From: JAADHY01 sp964428935
Lineage (GTDB): Bacteria; Planctomycetota; Planctomycetia; Planctomycetales; Planctomycetaceae
Assembly: GCA_964428935.1 (NCBI GenBank)
Contig: CAYSAG010000025.1
Location: 1-29,771 of the forward strand
Direction of reading: 5' to 3'
Length of the DNA stretch: 29,771 nt
Both the position numbers and the translations under genes were made by a program. A model generated the notes under the pieces. That model saw only the letters and a program-made list of their open reading frames with translations. It did no database searches and was not told where the DNA came from. Shown here in pieces: positions 13,590-22,196 of the stretch (position 1 is the stretch's first letter; each line of letters opens with the position of its first letter).

Positions 13590-16451
13590 ATGGCTGGTTG
13601 GTGGTCTGGTGTTCGAAAAGTGGTGGTCGTCGCAGTCGTGGCGTTTGTGGGTCTGCCGGCGGTTGCGGCCGGGCAGTCGACGCGGCTGGCGTTGGAATTT
13701 CGCTTTCAGCGCAAGGCCAAGCAGGCTTGGACGGGCAAGCTGCAACTGTCGCACGGGACGCTCGAGTCGCTCCAGTTGTCGCGCGGGAAGGTTTCGTTGC
13801 AGACCGGCGAGTTTCGGGTACCAGCGGCACAAAAGCCCAGACGGGCCGGTGCCGCTCGGTTGTTCGTCGTCTGCAACGTTCCTCCGCAGGCCGTTCTGTC
13901 GGTGACGACGAACCAGGGGGACTTTTCGCTGACGCCGGCCAGCCTGCAGTTGGGAGAACGGAAGACGTTCGTGAAAGGCCGCGTGACGGTGACTCGGACG
14001 ACCGTCCCGACGCTCATTACCCAAAGCGAAACCGAGGACGACTGGCCGGCGGCCGCTCGGGCCCCGGACGGCTCCGTCTGGGTGGCGTACCTGTCGTACA
14101 AGAACGGACCGCCGCTCGACGCCCTGCGCATTCACACGCAGCACACCTTCGACGACCTGGTCCCGAAAGGGAACGGCGACCAGGTTCGTTTGGTGCGGTT
14201 TGACGGTCGGAAGTGGTCGGAGCCGCTGAAGGTGACGGACGCCGGCTTGGACCTGTGGCGGCCGACAGTGGCCGTCGACCGAAACGGCGTGGTGTGGGTC
14301 GTCTGGAGCCAGAACTTCGACGGCAACTGGGACTTGGTCGTGCGCACGTACGCACCGGCCAGCGGTCGGTGGTCGAAGCCGCTGCGAATCGAGCGTCCCG
14401 AGGGAACCGACACGAACCCCGCAGCGGTGGCCGACCTGGTCCACGGAGGCGTGTACGTCGCGTGGCAAGGTTGGCGAGACGGGGCGTTCGACATTTTCGT
14501 CGCTCGGCTGGACGAAAAGCCCGTCCAGCCGCGTGCCCTGACCAACACGGCGGCGAACGAGTGGAACCCGGCCGTCGCGTGCGACTCGCAGGGCCGTCTG
14601 CACGTCGCCTTCGACACGTACGCAAAAGGAAACTACGACGTCTGGCTGGTGTCGGCAGCGAACACGCCTTCGCCGCAATTGGTTGTCGTGACCGATTCGC
14701 CTCAATTCGAGGCGCGGGCGTCTCTGGCGGTGGACTCCAAAGACCGCCTTTGGGTGGCGTACGAACAGACCGGTCCGTACTGGGGCAAAGACTTCGGCAC
14801 TCGGTGGGGGCGGAACTTCGGCGAGCAGTTCTACGTGCACCGGGACATTGTCGTGCGGTGCGTGGAGGACGGCGTGGTGCGTCAGGCGGTGGGGGTCATT
14901 CCGGCCGAGCCGGTCATGAACCGGTACACGCCGTCCGGCGAACCCGGCCCGAGTCGCAAAATCAACATGCCTCGCATTGCCTTCGACGCCAAAGGCGGCC
15001 TGTGGCTGCTCTACCGCCGACACCCCTCCACCAGCGGACAGGGCGAACGCTGGGTGAGCTTCGTCACACGCCACACCGGCCAGGAATGGACGCCCGCCTT
15101 CCCGTTGGCCCGCTCCGAGAACCAGCTCGACAACCGCCCGGCCGTCGTGCCGCTGGGCGAGCAGGGAGTGCTGGTCGTTCACAGTTGCGACGGCCGCACC
15201 ACCGGAACGGCCAGCCGTCAGGACAACGACCTGTACGCCACCCTGCTGCCGGTGGCCGGTCCGAGCGGCGTGCCCAAGCTGACGTCTCCGCCGCCCAGCA
15301 AACCCGCTCCGCCCTCCGGACACCCCAACGAGGCCCAAGACATTGCTCGCCTGCGGAGCTACCGGGCCAAAGTCGGCGGGAAGGTGTACCGGCTGTTGCG
15401 GGGCGAGTTTCACCGCCACACGGAGCTGACCAGCCACCGCGACCAGGACGGCATGCTGGAAGAAATTTGGCGCTACGGACTGGACGTCGCTCGAATGGAC
15501 TGGATTGGCGACGGGGACCACGACAACGGCGCCGGCAAAGAGTACCTGTGGTGGCTGGTCCAGAAGCAGACCGACCTGTTCCACCACCCGCCGACGTTCG
15601 TGCCCATGTTTACGTACGAGCGGAGCGTGACGTACCCGAGCGGTCACAGAAACGTCATGTTCGCCAAGCGAGGCGTGCGGCCGCTGCCGCGGTTCCCTGG
15701 CGGAAAGGACAAAATCTACGGCACACCGGAGACCGGAGCTCCCGACATTAAGACCCTGTACGCCTACCTGAAGTACTTTGACGGAATCTGCGCCGTCCAC
15801 ACCAGCGCCACCAACATGGGAACGGACTGGCGCGACAACGACCCGGAGGTGGAGCCGGTGGTCGAAATCTACCAGGGACACCGGCAAAACTACGAACACC
15901 ACGGCGCTCCCGGCTCGGCCAAGGACGCTGCCGACAGCATCGGCGGTTACCAGCCGCTAGGCTTCGTGTGGAACGCCCTGATGCGTGGCTACCGGTTGGG
16001 CTTCGAAGTCAGCAGCGACCACATTAGCACGCACATCAGCTACGGAATCGTCTTCGCCGAGGACGCGACACGCGAAGCCATTTTGGACGCGTTCAAGAAG
16101 CGGCATTGCTACGGCGCCAACGACAACATCCTGCTGGACGTCCGCTGCGGCGACCACTTGATGGGCGACGAGTTCGAGCTGCGAGGGAGCCCGACGTTCG
16201 AAATTTACGCGGTCGGCACCGACAAGATTGCCAACGTGTCCATCATTCGTGGCGTCGGGAACGAGACGCCGAAGTACGTCTACCGAGCCAATCCGAACCA
16301 GAAAGAAATCCGGCTTCGGTGGACGGACACCGACCCGCCGCCAGCCGGCTCAGTCGCTTACTACTACGTCCGAATCGAACAAGTGAAGGCTCCCAACGCC
16401 CAGTACGGCGCTTTGGCCTGGGCCAGCCCCATGTGGATTCACTTCAAGTGA
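13590..16451 (+). CDS. Secreted beta-propeller protein fused to a C-terminal DUF3604 (PHP-like) domain
   Basis: 953 residues. The ATG at 13590 has AAGGAG 8 bases upstream and opens a signal peptide (VRKVVVVAVVAFVGLPAVAAGQ); the longer upstream open frame runs through the rplI terminator and is rejected. After a beta-rich N-terminal domain (30-140), at least six repeats of the type 'D..G.(L/V)WV.(W/Y)' form a sialidase/BNR-like propeller (about 150-560): PDGSVWVAYLSYKNG, RNGVVWVVWSQNFDG, GGVYVAWQGWRDG, QGRLHVAFDTYAKG, KDRLWVAYEQTG, KGGLWLLYRRH. Residues 600-950 are DUF3604, of the PHP metal-hydrolase superfamily: GEFHRHTEL (about 605), DWIGDGDHDNG (about 638), AVHTSATNMGTDW (about 735), SSDHISTHISYG (about 809), with His/Asp residues suited to metal binding. 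Probably an extracytoplasmic hydrolase; substrate unknown. Gfo/Idh/MocA follows 286 bp downstream. Confidence 0.88.
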   Translation: MAGWWSGVRKVVVVAVVAFVGLPAVAAGQSTRLALEFRFQRKAKQAWTGKLQLSHGTLESLQLSRGKVSLQTGEFRVPAAQKPRRAGAARLFVVCNVPPQAVLSVTTNQGDFSLTPASLQLGERKTFVKGRVTVTRTTVPTLITQSETEDDWPAAARAPDGSVWVAYLSYKNGPPLDALRIHTQHTFDDLVPKGNGDQVRLVRFDGRKWSEPLKVTDAGLDLWRPTVAVDRNGVVWVVWSQNFDGNWDLVVRTYAPASGRWSKPLRIERPEGTDTNPAAVADLVHGGVYVAWQGWRDGAFDIFVARLDEKPVQPRALTNTAANEWNPAVACDSQGRLHVAFDTYAKGNYDVWLVSAANTPSPQLVVVTDSPQFEARASLAVDSKDRLWVAYEQTGPYWGKDFGTRWGRNFGEQFYVHRDIVVRCVEDGVVRQAVGVIPAEPVMNRYTPSGEPGPSRKINMPRIAFDAKGGLWLLYRRHPSTSGQGERWVSFVTRHTGQEWTPAFPLARSENQLDNRPAVVPLGEQGVLVVHSCDGRTTGTASRQDNDLYATLLPVAGPSGVPKLTSPPPSKPAPPSGHPNEAQDIARLRSYRAKVGGKVYRLLRGEFHRHTELTSHRDQDGMLEEIWRYGLDVARMDWIGDGDHDNGAGKEYLWWLVQKQTDLFHHPPTFVPMFTYERSVTYPSGHRNVMFAKRGVRPLPRFPGGKDKIYGTPETGAPDIKTLYAYLKYFDGICAVHTSATNMGTDWRDNDPEVEPVVEIYQGHRQNYEHHGAPGSAKDAADSIGGYQPLGFVWNALMRGYRLGFEVSSDHISTHISYGIVFAEDATREAILDAFKKRHCYGANDNILLDVRCGDHLMGDEFELRGSPTFEIYAVGTDKIANVSIIRGVGNETPKYVYRANPNQKEIRLRWTDTDPPPAGSVAYYYVRIEQVKAPNAQYGALAWASPMWIHFK

Positions 16452-16737
16452 ACTACGGGGCGTGCGTCGACTGGGACGGGGGCGGGTGCCGACTTCGACG
16501 CTCAACGGCCTCGGGCGGCGAAAGAAGGCCCCAAAAGGCTCGTGGCGTGCCGCGCCAAGACCGCCGCGGGGCTTTCGTGTAACAGCACACGCGGGCTCGA
16601 AAGCGGCCGCGTGCCCGAAGGCCGGTTTGTCCGGCCGACACCGCGTGGCCGTCCAACGGGGACGGCCAGCAGTCGTTGTGGTTGAGGCCGGCTAGGAAGC
16701 CGCAGAGACCCGGAAAGCAAACTAGGGAGAAAGCGTC

Positions 16738-18231
16738 ATGACTCAAGTAGCTCGACGAACGTTCGTTGGAACGGCGGCGGCTGCCGCGACGTTTTCCATT
16801 GTGCCGCGTCACGTTCTGGGCGGACCGCGACATGTGTCACCGAACGAAAAGCTGACGCTGGCCCACATTGGAATGGGCACGCAAGGTTTTCGTGAACTGG
16901 GCGACCTGTTGGAGGACCCGCAGATTCAAATCGTCGCGGTTTGCGACCCGAACACCGACAGCAACGACTACGTCGAATGGGGCAAGGGGAGCATTCTGAG
17001 GACCATTCGCCGCTACCTGGGCGACTCGTCGTGGCGTAAAGGCGAGACGGGTTGCCCAGGTGGACGGGAAGTGGGACGCCAGGTCGTCGACGGCTACTAC
17101 GCTCGTCAGCGTGGCCGGCAGCGTTACAAAGCGTGTCGGGCGTACGCTGACTTCCGCGAGCTGCTCGAAAAGGAAGACGTGGACGCCGTCAAGGTCATGA
17201 CGCCGGACTTCTCGCACGCAATCATTTCAGTCATGGCCATGCGAAAAGGCAAACACGTGCTGATGCACAAGCCGCTGGCCAACCGGTTGGCCGAAGGGCG
17301 GCTGGTCGTCCAGACGGCCCGCCAAACCGGCGTGGCGACGCACCTGATGGCCTACGGTGTGGGAGCGGGCAACGCGGCCATTGCCAAGAAGGTGCGTGAA
17401 GGAGTCATCGGCAAGCTGCTGGAAATCCACAACTGGTCTAATCGACCGGTCTGGCCTCAATACGCGAAGATTCCCGAGGAGCGGCCGCCCATTCCGAAGG
17501 GCTTTGACTGGGACCTGTGGCTGGGGCCGGAACGCTACCGACCCTACCACCCGTGCTACACGCACACCGTCTTCCGCGGCTGGTACGACTTCGGCGGCGG
17601 CTCCATGGCCGACATGGGCATTTACAGCCTTTGGCCGGTCTTCACGACGCTGCAACTGGGAACGGCTCGGGCCGCCCAGGCCTGGGGCACTCACCAATGC
17701 GAAATCGTAGACCACGTGAGCCGGGTCATTAAGAACGACTACTCGTACCCCATTGCCTGCGCCATGCGTTTTTGGCTGCCGGCCGGTTTCAACAACAGCG
17801 AAATTCAACTGTTCTGGTACGACGGCGGCATGAAACCTCGCTTGCCGGAAGAGTTGGACCGGCAGGAGGTGGAACTGAGTCGTGAGGGCATTCTGTTTGT
17901 GGGCGACGAAGGTTGCATTCTGGCCGGGTTCATGGGTCAGAACCCGCAACTATTTCGAAAGGGACGGCGCGAGCCGTTGCCGGTCGAGCCGACCCGGCCG
18001 GCGCACCGCGGGCCACGTCACAAGCCGTGGCTGCGGGAGTGCCAAGGGGGAGAAAGGAGCCCGGGTAGCTTCCTCACCGCCGACTCGATTACCGACACGG
18101 TCAACCTGGGAACAGTGGCGCTCCGCACCGGCCGCAAGATTCTGTTCGACAGCGAAGCCATGAAGGTGACCAACGTGCCCGAGGCGAACAAGTACCTGAG
18201 GCGGGAGTGTCGCGAGGGCTGGCAGTTCTGA
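16738..18231 (+). CDS. Gfo/Idh/MocA family oxidoreductase with Tat signal
   Basis: 497 residues. The N-terminus has a twin-arginine motif and hydrophobic stretch (MTQVARRTFVGTAAAAATFS) ending near HVLGGP, so export by Tat is likely. The NAD(P)-binding Rossmann fold follows at about 40-72 (LAHIGMGTQGFRELGDLL, IVAVCDPN). The loop that is usually EKP reads GKHVLMHKPLANR here, as I recall for one planctomycete subfamily. The C-terminal substrate domain includes NWSNRPVWPQ, FDWDLWLGPERYRPYHP and WYDFGGGSMADMGIYSLWPV, typical of secreted sugar or inositol dehydrogenase-like proteins. A 15-25 residue low-complexity insert (PTRPAHRGPRHKPWLREC) lies near residue 425. GGGAGAAAG precedes the ATG. Substrate unknown; a carbohydrate is likely. 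Confidence 0.9.
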   Translation: MTQVARRTFVGTAAAAATFSIVPRHVLGGPRHVSPNEKLTLAHIGMGTQGFRELGDLLEDPQIQIVAVCDPNTDSNDYVEWGKGSILRTIRRYLGDSSWRKGETGCPGGREVGRQVVDGYYARQRGRQRYKACRAYADFRELLEKEDVDAVKVMTPDFSHAIISVMAMRKGKHVLMHKPLANRLAEGRLVVQTARQTGVATHLMAYGVGAGNAAIAKKVREGVIGKLLEIHNWSNRPVWPQYAKIPEERPPIPKGFDWDLWLGPERYRPYHPCYTHTVFRGWYDFGGGSMADMGIYSLWPVFTTLQLGTARAAQAWGTHQCEIVDHVSRVIKNDYSYPIACAMRFWLPAGFNNSEIQLFWYDGGMKPRLPEELDRQEVELSREGILFVGDEGCILAGFMGQNPQLFRKGRREPLPVEPTRPAHRGPRHKPWLRECQGGERSPGSFLTADSITDTVNLGTVALRTGRKILFDSEAMKVTNVPEANKYLRRECREGWQF

Positions 18232-18400
18232 CCGGCCAGACTTTCGTCACCGGGTCTCTTTCGAGCGGGTTCGCGTGCGGAGTCGCGGTCGTGGTCGGGC
18301 CCGGTCAGCGAGGGGCGTGACGGAGCACGTCCCTGCAGTCGCTTGCGGGGCCGGAACACGTAGAGTGGTGCGCGCCGTCCGACCTTGGCGTGTTCGGCGA

Positions 18401-19066
18401 CTACTCGACGTCGCGCAGCTTGTCCAGGTCGGTTTCCTTGCCGATGACCAACAGCAACTGCGAACCGCTCAACTTCACCTGGCCGTCCGGAAACAGTTGC
18501 GGCTCTCGGGACAGCGAATCTTTGATTCCGACGACCCACGCGTTGTACTTGGTCCGCAAAGCGACTTCAGACAACGTCTTGCCGGCCCAGCTTTCCGGCA
18601 CGGCCAGCTCAATCAGCTTGTACTCCTCGCCAATGGGGACGAAGTCGAGGATGTTCGGCCAGGTCATTCGGTCGGCCAGTTCCTCGGCCACCTCGATTTC
18701 CGGAAATATGACTTTTTCCACGCCCAAGTGTTCCAGCAACCGGGCGTGTTCCTGGTCGAGCCCTTTGACAATGATTCGCCGAGCTCCCAGTTCCTTGGCG
18801 TGCAAAGTGGCCAGCAGCGACGGAATGATTGTGCCGCCCAGGCTGATGAAGACCGCGTCGGCGTCTTTCAACGACAGCTGCTCCAGCGACGTCCGGTCGG
18901 TGGCGTCGGCAATGACGGCTTCGTAAAGCTCGTCCTGGAGCGATTCGACCAGCTCGCGCTTGAGGTCGACCCCGGTCACGCGGCAACCGTTTTGGCTGAG
19001 CCGCTTGGCCAACGTGCCGCCGAACGTTCCCAAACCCAGTACGACAAACCGCTTGTTGACAGGCAT
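18401..19066 (-). CDS. trkA: TrkA/KtrA-type potassium channel regulatory subunit (RCK domains)
   Basis: 221 residues, the size of KtrA (one RCK_N plus one RCK_C; E. coli TrkA has two of each). A Rossmann GLGTFG (11-16) with Asp34 at the end of beta-2 (VTGVDLKRE) indicates NAD(H)/nucleotide binding. Other RCK elements are ADATDRTSLEQLSLKDADAVF and ARRIIVKGLDQEHARLLEHLG. RCK_C occupies about 140-221 (KLIELAVPESWAGKTLSEVALR, LLLVIGKETDLDKLR). It binds the cytoplasmic face of the TrkH/KtrB pore and gates K+ uptake. GAGGA lies about 10 bases before the ATG. It is the distal gene after trkH, with a 169-bp gap. It is convergent with the oxidoreductase; the 169-bp gap between stops shows no clear terminator. 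Confidence 0.92.
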   Translation of the reverse strand: MPVNKRFVVLGLGTFGGTLAKRLSQNGCRVTGVDLKRELVESLQDELYEAVIADATDRTSLEQLSLKDADAVFISLGGTIIPSLLATLHAKELGARRIIVKGLDQEHARLLEHLGVEKVIFPEIEVAEELADRMTWPNILDFVPIGEEYKLIELAVPESWAGKTLSEVALRTKYNAWVVGIKDSLSREPQLFPDGQVKLSGSQLLLVIGKETDLDKLRDVE

Positions 19067-19235
19067 GGCAATTCGTCCTCAACCGCGTGTCTGGTGAGCT
19101 TCGTCAGCTGCGTGCCGACCCTCGACGCCCGTCCGACCGGTGCGCTTTGCGTCGAGCCAGACGGCTCGACCGCCACCGACGGCTGACGGCTGGCGTCGGC
19201 AACGGGACGCGCGTCTCGGGCCGTGCTCCCCCCGC

Positions 19236-20615
19236 TCAGCCGATCAACGGCTCTTCTTCCGGCAGCGAAATCGGTTGGATTCTTTCCTGCTGTGACAGAG
19301 CCACAAAGACGGAAATGGGACCCAAACGCCCCAGCAGCATGAGCACGATAATAACGAACTTGCCGGCGGTGGTCAGGTGAGGGGTGAGGCCGGTGCTGAG
19401 CCCGACCGTGCCCAGGGCCGAGGTGACTTCGAAAGCGGCGTCCAGGAACAACCCGGACGACTCCACGTGCGGTGCCTGCGACTGCTCGAACGCCAACAGC
19501 AACGTCAAGCCGGCGACCAGCACGACGACGAACAGGAATGCCGTCACAATGGCTCGGTCGAACGCCTCTTCCGGAACCGTGCGGCGGAAGACGTTCACTT
19601 TGCGCCGCCCTCGCACCGACCAGACAGCTCGAATGACCAACGTCACAAATGTGGAGACCTTGAACCCGCCGCCCGTCGAACAGGCTCCCGCCCCAATGGC
19701 CATCAGCAGAATGGTCACGCACAGCGTGGCGTTGGTCAGCGACGCCACGTCGACGGTGTTGAAGCCGGCCGTCCGCGTGGTCACCGAATGGAAAAAAGCG
19801 ACCAGCAACTTGTTGTACCAGGGAAGCGGCCGCAGAATGGTCCCCCTCTCCAGAACCAGGAAGGCGCCGGTTCCAAACGCCAGCAGGCCGGCTGTGCCCA
19901 CCAGCATGAACTTCGAATGCAAGCGCAAACGTCGCCAGTAGTCGTTCCGCAAGTAGGTTCGGTTCCGCCACAAGTCCAGAATGACGGGAAAGCCCAAACC
20001 GCCGGAAATGATGAGTCCGCAGATTGTCAAGCAGTACAGCGCGTCGCTTTGGTAGCGAACGAAGCTGTCGTCGTACAGGGCGAAGCCGGCGTTGCAGAAG
20101 GCCGAGACGGAGTGAAACACGGCGTGCCACAACGCCAGCCCCGGCGACATCGACTCCAGGTACCGAACCATCAACAGAGCCACTCCGGCTCCTTCAAACA
20201 ACAAGGTCACGCCCAGCACGTTGCGCAAGACCCACATCAAGTCCGACCGCGGGTCGGCCCCGAGCGTTTCAAACAACAATTGGCGTTCGCGCAAGCCCGC
20301 TCGCCCCCTTCCCCAGCTGAACATGATGAAGGTCGTGACGGTCATGATGCCTATGCCGCCCAACTGAATGAGCAACAAGATGACCAGTTGGCCGAAGACC
20401 GAGAAATCCTGGCCGGTCGAGCGCACGACCAGACCGGTCACGCACGTGGCACTGGTGGAAGTGAACAACGCGTCGACCCACGAGACCGCCCGGTTGGGGT
20501 CGGCCCAACTGACCGGCAGACACAACAGCAAGGCGCCGACCAGAATGGCCGCCACGTAGCACAACAGAGAAACCCGAGCCGGGTACCGACTGATGGAACT
20601 GGTGAGCTGGACCAT
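19236..20615 (-). CDS. trkH: TrkH/KtrB-type potassium uptake pore protein
   Basis: 459 residues from the ATG at 20615; an in-frame ATG 91 codons upstream would overlap the radical SAM gene and adds no membrane sequence. Inner membrane. Four M-P-M pore repeats can be followed by their filter loops: TSTSATCVTGL, HSVSAFCNAGF, HSVTTRTAGFN and EVTSALGTVGLSTGL, each with the filter glycine. The hydrophobic helices between them (LCYVAAILVGALLLCLPV, LVILLLIQLGGIGIMTVTTF, IVTAFLFVVVLVAGLTLLLAF) fit the KtrB/TrkH topology, and GACSTGGGFKVSTF is the conserved intramembrane loop region. The partner trkA lies directly downstream, supporting one K+ uptake system. The ribosome-binding site is poor (GGTGAAAGAA). 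It starts 58 bp after the radical SAM stop. Confidence 0.93.
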   Translation of the reverse strand: MVQLTSSISRYPARVSLLCYVAAILVGALLLCLPVSWADPNRAVSWVDALFTSTSATCVTGLVVRSTGQDFSVFGQLVILLLIQLGGIGIMTVTTFIMFSWGRGRAGLRERQLLFETLGADPRSDLMWVLRNVLGVTLLFEGAGVALLMVRYLESMSPGLALWHAVFHSVSAFCNAGFALYDDSFVRYQSDALYCLTICGLIISGGLGFPVILDLWRNRTYLRNDYWRRLRLHSKFMLVGTAGLLAFGTGAFLVLERGTILRPLPWYNKLLVAFFHSVTTRTAGFNTVDVASLTNATLCVTILLMAIGAGACSTGGGFKVSTFVTLVIRAVWSVRGRRKVNVFRRTVPEEAFDRAIVTAFLFVVVLVAGLTLLLAFEQSQAPHVESSGLFLDAAFEVTSALGTVGLSTGLTPHLTTAGKFVIIVLMLLGRLGPISVFVALSQQERIQPISLPEEEPLIG

Positions 20616-20673
20616 TCGCGTTCTTTCACCGTTTCGGGAAGCTGGCCGGGTCGCCGCCAGGCTGTTGCCGAAC

Positions 20674-21753
20674 TCACGCGGAGTCGAACAGACGCCTCTG
20701 TCCCGAGCCGGGCGGGCGAAACTGCGAAGTATCGACAGCAGGCAAAGAACGATCAAGTCCGTAGCGGGAACGGAAGACGTCGAAGGTTTTCCGAATCTGC
20801 TCGGCCAGTGGCCCGGTGCCGCACATGCGGAAGCCGAAACGCGGGTCGTCCAGTTCGCCGCCGTGAGTCGCTCGAATGAGGTTCTCAATTTTGCGACGCT
20901 GAGCCGGCACGTTGCGGTCCAACCAGTCCAAAAACACCGGCTGAACCGACGGGGGTAGACGGAGCAGCGTGTAAGAGGCGGACACCGCCCCAGCCTCCGC
21001 CGCTGCTTTCAGCAGCGTCGGCACTTCGTGGTCGTTGAGGCCGGGAATGACCGGAGCGATCAGAGCTCGCGCCGGTACGCCGTGTTCAGCCAACACGGCC
21101 AGCGTTCTCAGTCGGGAGTGTGGGCGGGACGAGCGCGGCTCCAACCGGCCGGCCAATTGCGGGTCCAACGTCGTCAACGAAATCGACACCTGCACCAGCC
21201 GGCGTTGAGCCAGCTCGACCAAAAGGTCCAGGTCGCGCAGGACCAACGCGTTCTTGGTGACGACGTACACCGGCTGCCGAGCTTCCAGGACCACTTGCAG
21301 ACACCGTCGTGTCAGTTCGAACCGTCGCTCCGCCGGCTGGTAGCAATCGGTCGCCCCCGAAAAAGCAATCGGCTCACCCTTCCACCCAGGACGCGACAGC
21401 CACCGACGCAGCAACTGCGGCGCGTCCGCCTTGACCAGAATCTTGGTCTCAAAGTCCAGCCCGGCACTCCAGCCCAAGTACTCGTGCAGCGGCCGCGCGT
21501 AGCAGTACGGACACCCGTGTTCGCAGCCGCGGTACGGGTTGACGCTGTAACGGAAGCCAATGTCCGGACTGTCGTTCTCCGAGACAATCGAGCTGGACGA
21601 ATCGAAGACGAACTCCGTTTTCGGGTCGGGACGGTCCGGGTCCGCTTGCAGCAGCGCCTCCACTTCCGGCACCGCGTGGTGTCGGACGAAACGGCTGGGC
21701 GGCGAGACGTTCGCGCCGCGCCCGGTCGCCTTGAAGTCCCCTCGACTGGACAT
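20674..21753 (-). CDS. PA0069-family radical SAM protein
   Basis: 359 residues from the ATG at 21753, which gives the usual family start (ATGRGANVSPPSRF); the ribosome-binding site is unclear and an ATG 43 codons upstream cannot be excluded. The radical SAM cluster motif is GCEHGCPYCYARP (Cys77, Cys81, Cys84; CX3CX2C) after YSVNPYRGC, as in spore-photoproduct-lyase-like PA0069 proteins. Further family blocks: ETKILVKADAPQLL, GATDCYQPAERRFELTR, VYVVTKNALVLRDLD, VSISLTTLDPQLAGRLEPR, APVIPGLNDHEVP. The substrate is unknown. It is co-directional with trkH and trkA and separated from trkH by 58 bp, so co-transcription is possible, though no functional link is known. Confidence 0.9.
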   Translation of the reverse strand: MSSRGDFKATGRGANVSPPSRFVRHHAVPEVEALLQADPDRPDPKTEFVFDSSSSIVSENDSPDIGFRYSVNPYRGCEHGCPYCYARPLHEYLGWSAGLDFETKILVKADAPQLLRRWLSRPGWKGEPIAFSGATDCYQPAERRFELTRRCLQVVLEARQPVYVVTKNALVLRDLDLLVELAQRRLVQVSISLTTLDPQLAGRLEPRSSRPHSRLRTLAVLAEHGVPARALIAPVIPGLNDHEVPTLLKAAAEAGAVSASYTLLRLPPSVQPVFLDWLDRNVPAQRRKIENLIRATHGGELDDPRFGFRMCGTGPLAEQIRKTFDVFRSRYGLDRSLPAVDTSQFRPPGSGQRRLFDSA

Positions 21754-22196
21754 GCCCGAACTGAGGTGCGTGCAGGAGTCGGCAAATGCCTTGCCAACGG
21801 ACCGAGCTGTCGGTCTGGACCGAGCTGTCGTCGAAAGCAGCGTCGGCCGCCCGTCCTCGCTCCGAGCGACTCGGCCCGGCAATTCGTTTCAAGGCCAACG
21901 GGCCGGCCCCAAGCGGCTCGCTCCAAACGCCCGTCCGACCGACACAACCCCTTCATCTTACCCGGCCACCCGGACGGGCTCGACCCGCACAAGTTCCTTC
22001 CGTTCGCTGACGGCACTTTTTCCAAGCCGGCTTAAGCGAAACCAAGCGCCGGCGCGGGCCGGACCGGACCTCGGCGGCCGCAGGCGTGGTAGAGTTACAC
22101 CGGCGGAAGTTCGACATGGTTGCGGGCCGAGGGGCGACAGCGACGGCGTTGGACGGAAAGAGGGCCGGAGTAACCGGTCGAAGGAACGAACGAGCG
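21754..22196. other. 443-bp divergent intergenic region
   Basis: This gap separates the divergent radical SAM and lipoprotein genes. The open frames in it are low-complexity and unsupported. I find a TAGAGT (22090-22095) and, on the minus strand, TAAGAT (21960-21955) that could be -10 elements, but neither has a convincing -35 partner. No tRNA, terminator or repeat array is visible. Confidence 0.5.

Noticed and set aside
13416..15902. 828-codon minus-strand open frame opposite the DUF3604 gene
   Set aside because: It is antisense to a gene with signal peptide, propeller motifs and PHP-like motifs; no domain is visible in it.
18228..18308. 8-bp inverted repeat CTGACCGG ... CCGGTCAG after the oxidoreductase
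   Set aside because: The arms are 65 bases apart with no T tract; chance is likely in GC-rich DNA.
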